Positions 1-7,897 of a DNA stretch of 64,000 nucleotides are shown in pieces; positions within the stretch are counted from its first letter, which is position 1, and each line of letters starts with the position of its first letter. The stretch spans positions 62,001 through 126,000 of the forward strand of contig NZ_LJGW01000111.1 in the NCBI RefSeq assembly GCF_001751255.1, in the 5' to 3' direction. The translations under genes and the position numbers were made by a program. The notes beneath the pieces were generated by a model. The model was not told where the DNA came from. It worked only from the letters and a program-made list of their open reading frames with translations, and searched no databases. The DNA comes from Streptomyces nanshensis. GTDB taxonomy: Bacteria; Actinomycetota; Actinomycetes; Streptomycetales; Streptomycetaceae.

Positions 1-713
1 ACCACATCGACCTGTGTTCCGTACAACTGCGACAGCGCGGCTGACGTCAGCACCTCCCCCGGTGTGCCGACCCGGTGACCGCCTCGGGCGAGATACAGCA
101 CACGGTCGGCCAGTCCCAGCACAGGGTTGATCTCGTGGGTCACGAACACCACGGCCGTGCCGTGTGACCGGCGCCGGGCATCCACCAGCTCGGTCACGGC
201 CCTCTGGTGATGCGGGTCGAGAGAGAGCAGCGGCTCGTCGCACAACAGGATCCGCGGGTCGGTCGCCAGGGCTTGTCCGATGCGCACGCGCTGCCGCTCT
301 CCGCCGGAGAGCAGACCGACGGGGACATCCGCATAGGGGGCGGCCCCGACCGACTGGAGGGCTTCGTTCACCCGGCTACGAACGGTGCGCGTACGCGGTC
401 GTGGTCCGAAGACGTGCCCGTCGATACCGAGCCGGACCAAGTCCCGGGCGCGGAGCGTCGCGTGGACAGGCAATGCCGTCTGCTGCGGGATGTAGCCGAT
501 GTGCCGGCTGCCCTTGCGGGGCGTGCGGCCGAGGACCGTCAGCGTCCCGGCGGACAGTTGCCGCTGGCCCAACAGGGCTCGGACAAGGCTGGTCTTGCCG
601 GATCCGTTGGGCCCCAGCACGGCCAGAAACTCCCCGGGCCGTACGTCGAGATCCAGCCCGCTCCACACGACGCGCTCGCCGTAGGAGAGGGCAGCGTCAC
701 GCAGACTGATCAC
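1..713 (-). CDS. Zinc/manganese-type ABC transporter ATP-binding protein (3' end outside window)
   Basis: This is the ATPase of a metal importer; it would power uptake of the metal captured by the lipoprotein encoded just upstream. The reverse strand shows a Walker A motif (GPNGSGKT) near residue 37, the ABC signature LSGGERQRVRIGQALA, Walker B LLCDEP and the switch histidine in FVTHEI. The start chosen is the GTG at 713, with CCGGAG five bases before it. An in-frame GTG at 764 would overlap the stop of the binding-protein gene (GTGA) but has no ribosome site. The last residues lie beyond base 1, where a ZnuB-type permease would be expected. The metal is inferred from the neighbour and the upstream Zur-like box. 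Confidence 0.85.
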   Translation of the reverse strand, partial: MISLRDAALSYGERVVWSGLDLDVRPGEFLAVLGPNGSGKTSLVRALLGQRQLSAGTLTVLGRTPRKGSRHIGYIPQQTALPVHATLRARDLVRLGIDGHVFGPRPRTRTVRSRVNEALQSVGAAPYADVPVGLLSGGERQRVRIGQALATDPRILLCDEPLLSLDPHHQRAVTELVDARRRSHGTAVVFVTHEINPVLGLADRVLYLARGGHRVGTPGEVLTSAALSQLYGTQVDV

Positions 714-760
714 CGCGGCTCCGGCACCGCAGTCCTCCGTCAAGGCCCTTGCCGGGTGCC

Positions 761-1699
761 TCACTTGGCCAACGCGCTCGCGAGCGCGTCGACGTTCGCG
801 GTCATCCAGGCGACGTAGCCCTTGCCCTTCGGCAGGGTCTCGGTCACGGGGACGACGGGGATCCCCGCCTTCTTCGCCGCCTGCTCGACCTTCTCCGTCT
901 GCGGGCCAGAGGTCTGCTCGTTGTAGACCAGGGCCTTGACCTTCTTGCCGGTGAACAGTTCCAGCGTTGACTGCAGGGTCTTCGGTGAGACGTCGTCCCC
1001 CTCCTCGATGGCCTCGCTGAAGTCGTCGGGGGTCTTGTTCTCCAGCCCGCTCGCCTCGGTGAGGTACAGGGGAACAGGCTCGGTGATGGCCACCGTCTCC
1101 CCCTCGTGGTCGGTCTTGATCTGCCCTTCCTTCGCCTCCAGCGGCTTCAGCTTCGCCTTGAAGGCCTTCGCGTTCTCGGTGAAGGTGGAGGCGTGGTCCG
1201 GATCCGCCTTGGACAGGGCGGCGGCCACGCGGTCTGCGAGCTTGCCGACCGTGGGGAGGTCGTACCAGACGTGCTCGTTCAACTCCCCGCCTGCCGGCGC
1301 CTTCTTACCGGAGACCTTGACTGCGTTGATCACCTCGGGGGACGCGTTGTCGCCGCTCTTGAGCATCCGGTCGATGAAGTCGTCGTAGCCGCCGCCGTTT
1401 TCGATGACGACCTTCGCCTTGGACAGGGCCAACTGGTTCTGGGTGCTGGCCTCGTAGGAGTGCGGATCCTGACCGGGGTCGCTGATGATCGAAGTGACCT
1501 TGACCCTTCCGGCACCTATCTGCTCGGCGATGTCGCCGTAGACGTTCGTGGAGGCCGCCACGGGGACGGTGGACGAGGAAGCGGCGCCCTTCGAGGAGCT
1601 GGAATCGCCTTCGGATTCCGACGAGTTGCCGCAACCGGCCAGCAAGGCCAAGGACGCGGCGGTGATCAGCGCGAGATGCCGGGACCGGGACGTACGCAT
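761..1699 (-). CDS. Zinc ABC transporter substrate-binding lipoprotein (ZnuA-like)
   Basis: A cluster A-I metal-binding lipoprotein that captures Zn2+ (or Mn2+) outside the membrane. The ATG at 1699 is preceded by GGAGGAAAACC; earlier in-frame codons lack such a site. Residues 1-22 form a lipoprotein signal ending in the lipobox LLAGC. The mature part has the family features: ASTNVYGDIAEQIG near the N-terminus, the metal-ligand segment DPHSYEAS, and ENGGGYDDFIDRM. A second ligand His lies in ELNEHVWYDLPT. Length (312 residues) is normal. A serine-rich linker follows the lipid anchor. It is first in an operon with the ATPase downstream. Zinc is preferred because of the Zur-like box, but manganese cannot be excluded. 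Confidence 0.9.
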   Translation of the reverse strand: MRTSRSRHLALITAASLALLAGCGNSSESEGDSSSSKGAASSSTVPVAASTNVYGDIAEQIGAGRVKVTSIISDPGQDPHSYEASTQNQLALSKAKVVIENGGGYDDFIDRMLKSGDNASPEVINAVKVSGKKAPAGGELNEHVWYDLPTVGKLADRVAAALSKADPDHASTFTENAKAFKAKLKPLEAKEGQIKTDHEGETVAITEPVPLYLTEASGLENKTPDDFSEAIEEGDDVSPKTLQSTLELFTGKKVKALVYNEQTSGPQTEKVEQAAKKAGIPVVPVTETLPKGKGYVAWMTANVDALASALAK

Positions 1700-1770
1700 G
1701 GTTTTCCTCCGCAACAAGACGGCATGTACGCCGAGCTGAGCCTTGCCTCGGCCTGAACAGTGAGGCTAGA

Positions 1771-1785
1771 TGAAAACGGATTTCA
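1771..1785. promoter_or_regulatory. Zur-like operator
   Basis: The 15-base element TGAAAACGGATTTCA has perfect TGAAA/TTTCA arms around a 5-base centre. It lies 72 bases upstream of the znuA-like start. It resembles, from memory, the TGaaAAtgatTTTCA boxes bound by the zinc repressor Zur in Streptomyces. A second half-site (GGTGAAAATCG) sits near 1808. Repression under zinc sufficiency is inferred. Confidence 0.6.
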
Positions 1786-1876
1786 AGACCATCTTTGTTG
1801 CGCTCGCGGTGAAAATCGTTGCCGGGTATTGACCTGCCGGGAGAGCTTCGGGGAGGCGGGCCAGGAACGCGGCACG

Positions 1877-3475
1877 TCAGATGTGTCCCCGCAGCGCACG
1901 CAAGACGGAGCGGACGGTGCCGCCCGGGTCGGCGGGCCGGCGGGCTGAGCGCCAGGCGACGAACCCGTCGGGACGGACGAGCAAGGCGCCGTCCGGCTCC
2001 GTCCCGGCCAGCTCGGCGAATGCCGCGGCGTCGTCACCGGCTGTCGCCGGGCGGCAAAGCCGTACTCGCAGTTCGTCGCTCTCGACGCCGGACGCGAACC
2101 AGCCGCTGCCGCTCGGACCCACCAGGAGGGTCCAGTCGGGCCCGACGAGGTCGAGCGTGGAGCGTCGTCGGTCGCCGTCGTCCAGCCATCGGTGCGGCAG
2201 GCGGCAGCCAGGGACCGCGTGATCGTCCAGCACCCCCGGCAGCGGGTCGTCGCCGCCGAGCACGGCGCCGGACTCGTAGCGGTAGAGGAGCATGCCGCGC
2301 AAGTAGTCGTCGGCCAGCCGCGCATAGAGCTCGTTCGTGTCCTGCTGGGTCTGATAGCCGCGGTGCATGCCGTACGACAGCGCCAGGGATGCCTCGGCGG
2401 CGGCTCGCCGCTCGGGCTCGTAAGTGTCCAGCAGCGCCTCGCCGGCTCCGCCGTGCAGTACGGCTGCGAGTTTCCAGGCGAGGTTGTGACCGTCCTGGAT
2501 GCCGGTGTTCATGCCCAGCCCACCGGCCGAACTCTGTACATGGGCGGCGTCACCGGCGAGAAAGATCCGGCCACGGCGGAACGACGAGGCGATACCCAGG
2601 GCCGCCTCCCACGGGTTGCACTCGATCAGGTCGATCGGCACGGTGCCGTCGCCGATCGCCGCGTGCAGGAACCTGAGGGTCTGCTCCGGTGCCAGCGGCT
2701 CCAACTCCGTTGGTTTTCCCGGGTAGTCCATGATGTGCGAGGACCAGCGGTCGCCCGCGGCCGTCTTCGCGAACAGCGTGCAGTAGATGTGCTCGTTGCG
2801 GATGAAGCAGGAGTGTGTCGCGGACTCCGGCAGCAGTCCGCGCAGATCTGCCCGGAAGAAGGCCGTGTGAAGACGTGCAGCGACCTCCCGGTCGGGCATG
2901 CCGATCCCGGACAGTGACCGCACCCGGCTGTGGGCGCCGTCTGCCCCGATGAGGTAGCGGCTGACGACCCGCCGTTCACGCCCGGTACCGGCCTCCGACA
3001 ACCGTGAACGCACCACGTCGGCGCCTGCGTCGGCGTCCTCGAACTGGACACCGAAGCGGACGTGTCCGCCGCGGAGACGCAGTTGTTCCAGAGCAAGTCG
3101 CTGCAGGGCGTCCTGCGTCATCGTCCGGCGAATGCCGATCGGGCTGCAGGACGCGAGCCGTTCTGCGTACTGCTCCGGAGGGGCCGCCCGGTGCCGTACC
3201 GCACCGATCGCGCTGTCCTTGATCACCGACTGCAGTGGCGCCGGGCCGTCCCAGCACGCTTCTTCCAGGTCCGCCCCGAGCCCGACCGTCCGGAACAGCT
3301 CCAGGGTGCGCACGCTCGTACCGGCACGCGGCGGACTGGAGAGGGGGTCGCGTTTGTCCAGCACCAGCACCCGCACTCCCCGGTCCGCCAGGAACAACGC
3401 GGTCGACAGGCCCACCGGCCCGGCACCGACCACGACCACCTCGTACTGCTCCACGCTGTCCGTCTCACTGACCAT
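1877..3475 (-). CDS. FAD-dependent aromatic monooxygenase (class A, PHBH fold)
   Basis: A group A flavoprotein hydroxylase using NAD(P)H and O2, as in degradation or tailoring of phenols and polyketides. The N-terminus carries VVVVGAGPVGLSTALFLAD (FAD Rossmann fold) and then LVLDKRD. The middle has the DG motif LIGADGAHSRVR, and near residue 285 the GD motif FLAGDAAHVQSSAGGLGMNTG. The C-terminal 150 residues form the thioredoxin-like extension of phenol-hydroxylase-type members (GALLVRPDGFVAWR). Two starts are possible, GTG 3484 and ATG 3475; I took the ATG with AGGG nine bases upstream. It is divergent from a MerR regulator, with an operator between them. The substrate is not evident. Confidence 0.88.
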   Translation of the reverse strand: MVSETDSVEQYEVVVVGAGPVGLSTALFLADRGVRVLVLDKRDPLSSPPRAGTSVRTLELFRTVGLGADLEEACWDGPAPLQSVIKDSAIGAVRHRAAPPEQYAERLASCSPIGIRRTMTQDALQRLALEQLRLRGGHVRFGVQFEDADAGADVVRSRLSEAGTGRERRVVSRYLIGADGAHSRVRSLSGIGMPDREVAARLHTAFFRADLRGLLPESATHSCFIRNEHIYCTLFAKTAAGDRWSSHIMDYPGKPTELEPLAPEQTLRFLHAAIGDGTVPIDLIECNPWEAALGIASSFRRGRIFLAGDAAHVQSSAGGLGMNTGIQDGHNLAWKLAAVLHGGAGEALLDTYEPERRAAAEASLALSYGMHRGYQTQQDTNELYARLADDYLRGMLLYRYESGAVLGGDDPLPGVLDDHAVPGCRLPHRWLDDGDRRRSTLDLVGPDWTLLVGPSGSGWFASGVESDELRVRLCRPATAGDDAAAFAELAGTEPDGALLVRPDGFVAWRSARRPADPGGTVRSVLRALRGHI

Positions 3476-3492
3476 GCCGCTCACCCTGCTCG

Positions 3493-3508
3493 CTCAAGTC
3501 GGCTTGAG
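3493..3508. promoter_or_regulatory. MerR-type operator between divergent genes
   Basis: CTCAAGTCGGCTTGAG is a perfect 6-4-6 inverted repeat in the 54-base gap between the monooxygenase and merR starts. MerR proteins bind such dyads inside overlong promoter spacers, so it probably controls both genes. Confidence 0.6.
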
Positions 3509-3529
3509 CGCAAGCTGCATCATGGTGAC

Positions 3530-3991
3530 GTGGAATACACGATCAGGGAGGTGGCGCAGCACTTCGGCATCGCCGTCTCCGCACTGCGCTACTACGACGA
3601 GGCCGGTCTGCTGCGTCCGGCCGGGCGGCGTGGGACGGTCCGCGTCTACGGAAGGGACGAGTTGCGCCGGCTCGTCCTCATCCGACTCCTCCACAGCGAC
3701 GGGATGATGAGCCTGACCGACACCGCCGTCACGCTCTCCGACCCGGTCACGGACGACCACGTCGCCGCCAGGAACGTCATCGAGAAATCCGTCGAGGTGA
3801 TGCAGCACAAAATCCAGCAACTCCAGGAAGCACAGCGCCTCCTGGAACACCTGCTCACCTGCCCCCGTGACAACCCCGTCCGTAACTGCCCGTACCTCCA
3901 AGAAGAGCTGGAGCGGTCCATCGATGCCGCGCTCGCCCACGGCCCCGGGGCGGATCCGGCTCCGGGACCCGGCAGTACGCCGGGCGATTGA
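3530..3991 (+). CDS. MerR family transcriptional regulator
   Basis: A 153-residue MerR-type regulator, probably controlling the divergent monooxygenase. The start is the GTG at 3530, since VEYTIREVAQHFGIAVSALR is the classical N-terminal winged helix-turn-helix. YYDEAGLLRP and the wing GTVRVYGRDELRRL follow. The middle (KSVEVMQHKIQQLQEAQRLL) is the dimerisation coiled coil. The effector part is short and holds two cysteines (TCPRDNPVRNCPYLQ), as in small-molecule or redox-sensing actinobacterial MerR proteins. The inducer is unknown. The C-terminus is rich in Pro, Gly and Ala and probably disordered. Confidence 0.9.
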   Translation: MEYTIREVAQHFGIAVSALRYYDEAGLLRPAGRRGTVRVYGRDELRRLVLIRLLHSDGMMSLTDTAVTLSDPVTDDHVAARNVIEKSVEVMQHKIQQLQEAQRLLEHLLTCPRDNPVRNCPYLQEELERSIDAALAHGPGADPAPGPGSTPGD

Positions 3992-4076
3992 GGCCCGGCC
4001 GAAACTCCGGCCCGGCGTACTCAAGTGCGGCGTCGGTACAGAAGGTTCGACGGATCAGAGATCCGTTCCAGTTTCG

Positions 4077-4250
4077 TCAGCTTAGGTTCGCGCCGTCAGA
4101 GAGCCCCGTCCGGCCATCTGGGCGGCGGGGCAGCTCATTTCGGAACGGAGTGTTCTCCGATATGCCCGCACAGGCGGCGAGTTCGTCGAGCGCCGGGCCC
4201 GGGCATCCCGTGCGAAGGAGGACTCCCGTACGTTCCAGTCCCTCGGACAT
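4077..4250 (-). pseudogene. TetR regulator remnant (helix-turn-helix only)
   Basis: A 57-codon frame with an excellent ribosome site (GAGGAGGCTTC before ATG 4250). Its only recognisable part, LDELAACAGISENTPFRN, matches the TetR helix-turn-helix pattern (xxELAxxAGISxxTxFR). The first TetR helix is shortened, and the ligand-binding domain of about 130 residues is missing: the frame ends soon after the recognition helix. It lies divergent from the FAD-reductase remnant at 4324, an order typical of intact regulator/reductase pairs. I read it as a decayed regulator; a short expressed protein cannot be excluded. Confidence 0.4.
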
Positions 4251-4323
4251 GAAGCCTCCTCTGTCTTGCCAAGGCGGCAAGTTCTTTTGGCGACGGTCTC
4301 ATTCTGCCGATGCACTTGCCGGT

Positions 4324-4505
4324 GTGAACGAAGAGTGGGACGTGCTAATGGCCGGTGGCAGCGTGGCGGATCTGAGTGCCGCTCTGTTGCCGTCGGCGAT
4401 GTCGTCGCCCCGGCTGCGAACGTCCCGATGTCCCCGGGACCGGCGCCGCGGCCGGCGGTGCGGTCAACGCGCTACTGGTCACCCGCGACTTCGACGCCGC
4501 ACCGC
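4324..4505 (+). pseudogene. Thioredoxin-reductase-like FAD oxidoreductase remnant (internal deletion, frameshifted)
   Basis: Pieces of one family appear in three frames. GTG 4324 opens VNEEWDVLMAGGSVADLSAAL, a damaged FAD-binding N-terminus (normally DVxxxGGGxAGLSAAL). About 20 bases later another frame reads VGDVVAPAANVPMS, and a third reads GTGAAAGGAVNALLVTRDFDAA. The last two match the C-terminal end of thioredoxin-reductase-like proteins (GNVxDPxAQVxxAAxxGxxAAxAVNADLVxED). About 250 residues between the two ends are missing. No complete frame can be rebuilt, so it is a pseudogene. The assignment rests on motif recognition only. Confidence 0.45.
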
Positions 4506-4674
4506 CTCGAGGACATCTCGCGGCATCGACTCGCGTCGAAGGACAGCGCCACGACGCTTCTCCAACCTGCGGCAGACCTTGTGAACGGAACAAAGGAATA
4601 CATCACGGAACTCACGAAAGTACCGTAAGCCGCTTTTGGGCCCGGCTCCTTCGCCTGGCACGGAGGGAATCGAT

Positions 4675-5112
4675 ATGAGCACCACGACTCTCACGACCGA
4701 ACTGCCTATCGGAGCGCACGTCGCCGCCGGACTGGCACGCAAACCCGAGGTGATGGCCTTCGTGATGAGGCCAGTGCTGCGGTTGTACCGGATGGATGTG
4801 CCGGACCGCATCGAGGCGGGCACGCACGGCAAAGCACGGCTGTGGTGGTTCGGGATATTCCCCGCATGGACCCACCACATCACGATCGAGAGGCTCGACC
4901 CGCTGGAGATCCACACCGACGAGTACGGCGGACCGGTACGCACATGGCGGCACCACCTCGTGTTCGTCCCGCTCGGGGAGCATCGGTGCCGCTACACCGA
5001 TGAGATCGAGACCGAAGACGGGTGGCGCGGGGCGCCGACCCGCCTCTTCGTCCGGCTCATGTTCCGCCACCGGCACCGCCGCTGGCAGCTACTCGCACGC
5101 ATGCTGCACTGA
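4675..5112 (+). CDS. Conserved hypothetical protein, SRPBCC-like
   Basis: A 145-residue protein without signal peptide or membrane segment. The ATG at 4675 has GGAGGG eight bases upstream. The centre (RIEAGTHGKARLWWFGIFPAWTH..ITIERLDP) and RTWRHHLVFVPLGEHRCRYTDEIE alternate strands as in the START/SRPBCC fold, in which such proteins bind a hydrophobic ligand or cyclise a polyketide. No catalytic residue is evident. The C-terminus is very basic (RLFVRLMFRHRHRRWQLL), as in a common actinobacterial family of unknown role. It is intact but stands between two decayed genes, with no operon partner. Fold assignment is tentative. Confidence 0.6.
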   Translation: MSTTTLTTELPIGAHVAAGLARKPEVMAFVMRPVLRLYRMDVPDRIEAGTHGKARLWWFGIFPAWTHHITIERLDPLEIHTDEYGGPVRTWRHHLVFVPLGEHRCRYTDEIETEDGWRGAPTRLFVRLMFRHRHRRWQLLARMLH

Positions 5113-5652
5113 CCGCCGCTGACAGCTCTCAGGAGAACAGATGGAGTGCCCGACATCGCCGAACGGGCTCTGAAGGAGCAGATGAGCCAGCGCGGCCTCC
5201 TCGCCGAGTCACTGATGACCGAATGCGGCGACAGCTCGCCGACGTTCGGCGGCTCAGCCGCGATGACGCGCTCAGGATTCGATGAACGACGCCGAAGGGG
5301 ACTGCACTTCAGTCTTCGTCTGCGCTCGACAGAGCTTGGGTGATCACGCGCGTGGCGAAGTCGCCTCGCCCCTGCCGGCGGCCCCGCGTCCGGTTCCAAC
5401 CACCCTGCCACGCACGGCAGTCGAGGCCGCGGGAGAACGGAGGTCACCGAGCGGCGCCCCGTGACAGACGCGGCCGGTGACGCCTCGCGACGGCCGCCGG
5501 CGACGTCCAGCCGGACCGTGACGATCGAGTCCCGCTCGCCGCACAGCCGTAGACGTACGCCGCCAACTCCCGTGCCCGCCTTGACGGTGAGCCCGGAAAC
5601 GTCACGCCGTGCGAACGCGGCAAGAGACGGCCGCGAGGCTTGACGGAGTCCT
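5113..5652. other. Non-coding or degenerate stretch
   Basis: About 540 bases hold only short overlapping frames without family motifs or good ribosome sites. One frame, RRQLADVRRLSRDDALRIR near 5225-5285, is reminiscent of a small regulator but too short to name. Given the pseudogenes on both sides, this is probably eroded coding sequence. Confidence 0.4.
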
Positions 5653-6095
5653 GGCGCCGAGCTCGCCGCGAACCCCGTCGCCGACGCGCTGCTGTCGCCG
5701 TTCGGCGACGAACGGAACATGACCCGCATCCTCTTCACCCACCCGGAAGCGAAGTCCGTGTTCGCGGAGTGGGACCGGCTGCGCCGCAGCACGGTCGAGG
5801 CGCTTCGCCTCAACCAGGGGCGGATGCCGGACGATCCGGACATCGACGCTCCGTGAACGAACTCGCCGCCGTATCACCGGAGTTCCAGGAGCTGTGGGCA
5901 GAACACCGCGTGGGCGGTCTCTCCCGTGCCTTCAAGGTGTTCGTGCACCCCCGCGCCGGCCGCATCGAGCTGACGTATCAGACCTTCGACGTCCACGACG
6001 CTCCCGGCAGGGCCCCACTCCACACGCGTTCAGCACCACACACGTTCGTGGCCCATTCCCGTCCGCGTGTGCGCGCTTCCCGTCAAGAGAAGTGA
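5653..6095 (+). pseudogene. XRE-family regulator remnant with MmyB-like ligand domain
   Basis: The C-terminal ligand-binding half of an MmyB-type XRE regulator, broken into two frames. From 5653 one frame reads ELAANPVADALLSPFGDERN and continues through FTHPEAKSVFAEWDRLRR to PDDPDIDAP, then stops at 5854. The next frame from 5853 continues the same family as VNELAAVSPEFQELWAEHRV, KVFVHPRAGRIELTYQTFDV and HDAPG. A one-base loss near 5852 explains the break. The N-terminal helix-turn-helix is missing: an in-frame TGA lies at 5641. After HDAPG the sequence no longer resembles the family, so the 3' end is lost too. Intact relatives in Streptomyces usually control a divergent oxidoreductase; none is present here. 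Confidence 0.7.
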
Positions 6096-6173
6096 GCATG
6101 CCGGGATCTGCTTTCTCGGCCCGGCAGGAAAACCCGCCTCGTGAAAGCGCGAGGCCGGCTGACCGCTCAGCCG

Positions 6174-6620
6174 TCAGTGCTTCTTCAGCTCCTCGGCGAG
6201 CATCACAAGGATGCCGCTGGGACCGCGGACGTACGTGAGCTTGTAGACGCCCTCATAATTCGCGACGCCGCGAAGCGGACGGCATCCGTGCCGTGCGGCT
6301 GTCTCAAGGGCTTCGTCGAGGTCGTCGACGGAGAAGGCGACGCGATGCATGCCGATCTCGTTGGGAAGAGTGGGCTCCGACTCGATCGCCTCGGGGTGGA
6401 TGTACTCGAAGAGTTCAAGGCGACCGTGGCCGTCCGGGGTCTGGAGCATCGCGATGTCGGCGTGATTGCCGTCAAGGCCGACGGCGGTGTCGGTCCATTC
6501 GCCGCTGACCGTGTCACGGCCGACGACCGTGAGGCCGAGGTCGGTGAAAAAGGAGATCGCTGCTTCGAGATCGCGAACGGCGATGCCGACGTTCTCAAGT
6601 CTGACGGCCATGCGCTGCAT
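6174..6620 (-). CDS. VOC family (glyoxalase/dioxygenase-like) protein
   Basis: A 148-residue vicinal-oxygen-chelate protein with two beta-alpha-beta-beta-beta modules. Module one begins MAVRLENVGIAVRDLEAAIS; module two contains NEIGMHRVAFSVDDLDEALE. Candidate metal ligands are the His in MHRVAFSV and the Glu in GRLELFEY. The C-terminus VYKLTYVRGPSGILVMLAEEL is typical. Starts at 6620 (MQRM) or 6611 are both possible; neither has a strong ribosome site, and related proteins often begin MQRMA. It could be a glyoxalase I-like lyase or a resistance protein. No partner gene is near. Confidence 0.82.
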   Translation of the reverse strand: MQRMAVRLENVGIAVRDLEAAISFFTDLGLTVVGRDTVSGEWTDTAVGLDGNHADIAMLQTPDGHGRLELFEYIHPEAIESEPTLPNEIGMHRVAFSVDDLDEALETAARHGCRPLRGVANYEGVYKLTYVRGPSGILVMLAEELKKH

Positions 6621-6704
6621 GCTACCGAGCCGGACCAGTTCGGGCGCTTCCGGCGGCGCCCGGAGTGTGCCCGGCGGCAAGGGCGTCGATCGGGCAAGCG
6701 GTGG

Positions 6705-7358
6705 TCAGTAGACCGCGATGTGCATACCACCGAGCGAGAGCAGCGTGCCGAACGCAGCGATCAGTACGGTCCCGACGATCACCGACGTCAGCCAAATGCG
6801 ACGGCGAGCGGAGGTGCGGACGAATTGCCAGGCGGCAAGCGCGACCAATGCACCCTGCAGCACGAAGCACGGTTCGAACACCACCAGGTCCTGTATTGCG
6901 GACAGTTGGTGTCTCCCGGCTGCGGTGGCCGCGCTGACTCCGGGCACGCTGGGGAAGTCGACCGCACCGTGCCACCCGCTCAGATAAAGCCCCTTGGTGA
7001 CGAATCCGTAGACGCCGTGGGAGAGGCACACGACGGCTGCGATCCAGAGTGGCACCAGCAGCGTCCAGGCCGGAACCCGCCGACCGACCGGGTGATTGAG
7101 CGCGAGAATGAAGAACGCACCGATCAACTCGACGGCGCACACGACCCAGTTGGCCGCCTGAACCGCGGACCTGTTGCGCGTCTCCATGAGCGGCAGACCC
7201 CAGGTGCCGCCGACCGCCCAATACAGGTGCAGCAGCATGAAGACGAGCGTGAAAGCGAAAGCCACGTACACCAAGACCGGCCGCGGCGGCTGAACAGCCC
7301 CCGGCTCACGGTCGCTTGAGCCCCTGTCGTTTCCGGTTGCCAACGATCTTTCGTGCAC
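6705..7358 (-). CDS. DUF3995-like four-helix membrane protein
   Basis: A 217-residue integral membrane protein of unknown role. Four hydrophobic segments are visible: VLVYVAFAFTLVFMLLHLYW, WVVCAVELIGAFFILAL, WTLLVPLWIAAVVCLSHGVY and WLTSVIVGTVLIAAFGTLLS, with a shorter one at VVFEPCFVLQGALVALAAW. The motif LHLYWAVGGTWGLP and the pattern of conserved Gly and His (SHGVYGF) match the DUF3995 family. The GTG at 7358 is chosen because residues upstream are low-complexity and the hydrophobic protein starts about 25 residues later. AAGGG lies about 12 bases before it. It is monocistronic. Confidence 0.75.
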   Translation of the reverse strand: MHERSLATGNDRGSSDREPGAVQPPRPVLVYVAFAFTLVFMLLHLYWAVGGTWGLPLMETRNRSAVQAANWVVCAVELIGAFFILALNHPVGRRVPAWTLLVPLWIAAVVCLSHGVYGFVTKGLYLSGWHGAVDFPSVPGVSAATAAGRHQLSAIQDLVVFEPCFVLQGALVALAAWQFVRTSARRRIWLTSVIVGTVLIAAFGTLLSLGGMHIAVY

Positions 7359-7760
7359 CGTTCGGAATCCCTTCCCCCGAGCAAAATCAGCCCATCCTAG
7401 GTCGCCGGACGGGACCAAGTCCTGCGATATTTCGTGGAGAAGGCGGCCAGGCCGGACATCATGCGGAGGGACCGGGCCGCTCGGTCTCGCTGAGGGGACC
7501 CCCCGCTGGCGTCTGCCGCGTCCGGTGCCCCGTACCCGCGCCTCCGGTTGTTGCGCGGCCTCCCCCCGTACGGAGGCTGCGGCGTCCCGGAGTTCACACA
7601 ACGAAGACGGCGTCGGGCGGATGCCCGACCTGACGGCGGCTCATCGTCGGAGTTGACACACCGCCTCAGCCGGTGAGTTGGGCTGCGGCGTGGATTCGAC
7701 AAGTGAACTCATCCTCGCCTCTTGACGGTTCGGTGACGCTACATGACAGTGACTTGTGAA
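7359..7760. other. Intergenic region with a 15-base direct repeat
   Basis: No convincing gene. CGGAGTTCACACAAC (7588-7602) recurs as CGGAGTTGACACACC (7648-7662), exactly 60 bases later. A TTGACG at 7722-7727 with a weak -10 around 7745-7750 may be the promoter of the downstream beta-glucanase gene. Confidence 0.4.
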
Positions 7761-7774
7761 TGAGAGCGCTCTCA
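7761..7774. promoter_or_regulatory. LacI-type operator before the beta-glucanase gene
   Basis: TGAGAGCGCTCTCA is a perfect 14-base palindrome, 124 bases upstream of the GH16 start. It has the centre of LacI-family sugar operators; the Streptomyces CebR box is remembered as TGGGAGCGCTCCCA. Induction by glucan-derived oligosaccharides is inferred. The regulator gene is not in the window. Confidence 0.6.
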
Positions 7775-7897
7775 GGCGACCGCTCCGATCGGCCGTGCCG
7801 AGCGTGCCCATCCACCTTGTACGTGCTTTTCCCGCTCTGTCGGGCTCGCGTGTCCGTACGTCACCGACCGACGTTCCTCCGAGTGAAAGCAGCCCCC

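Noticed and set aside
5344-5640. Minus-strand frame reading GLTVKAGTGVGGVRLRLCGE as a possible protein end
   Set aside because: It has a protein-like look but no start, no family match that I recognise, and overlaps decayed sequence in the other strand.
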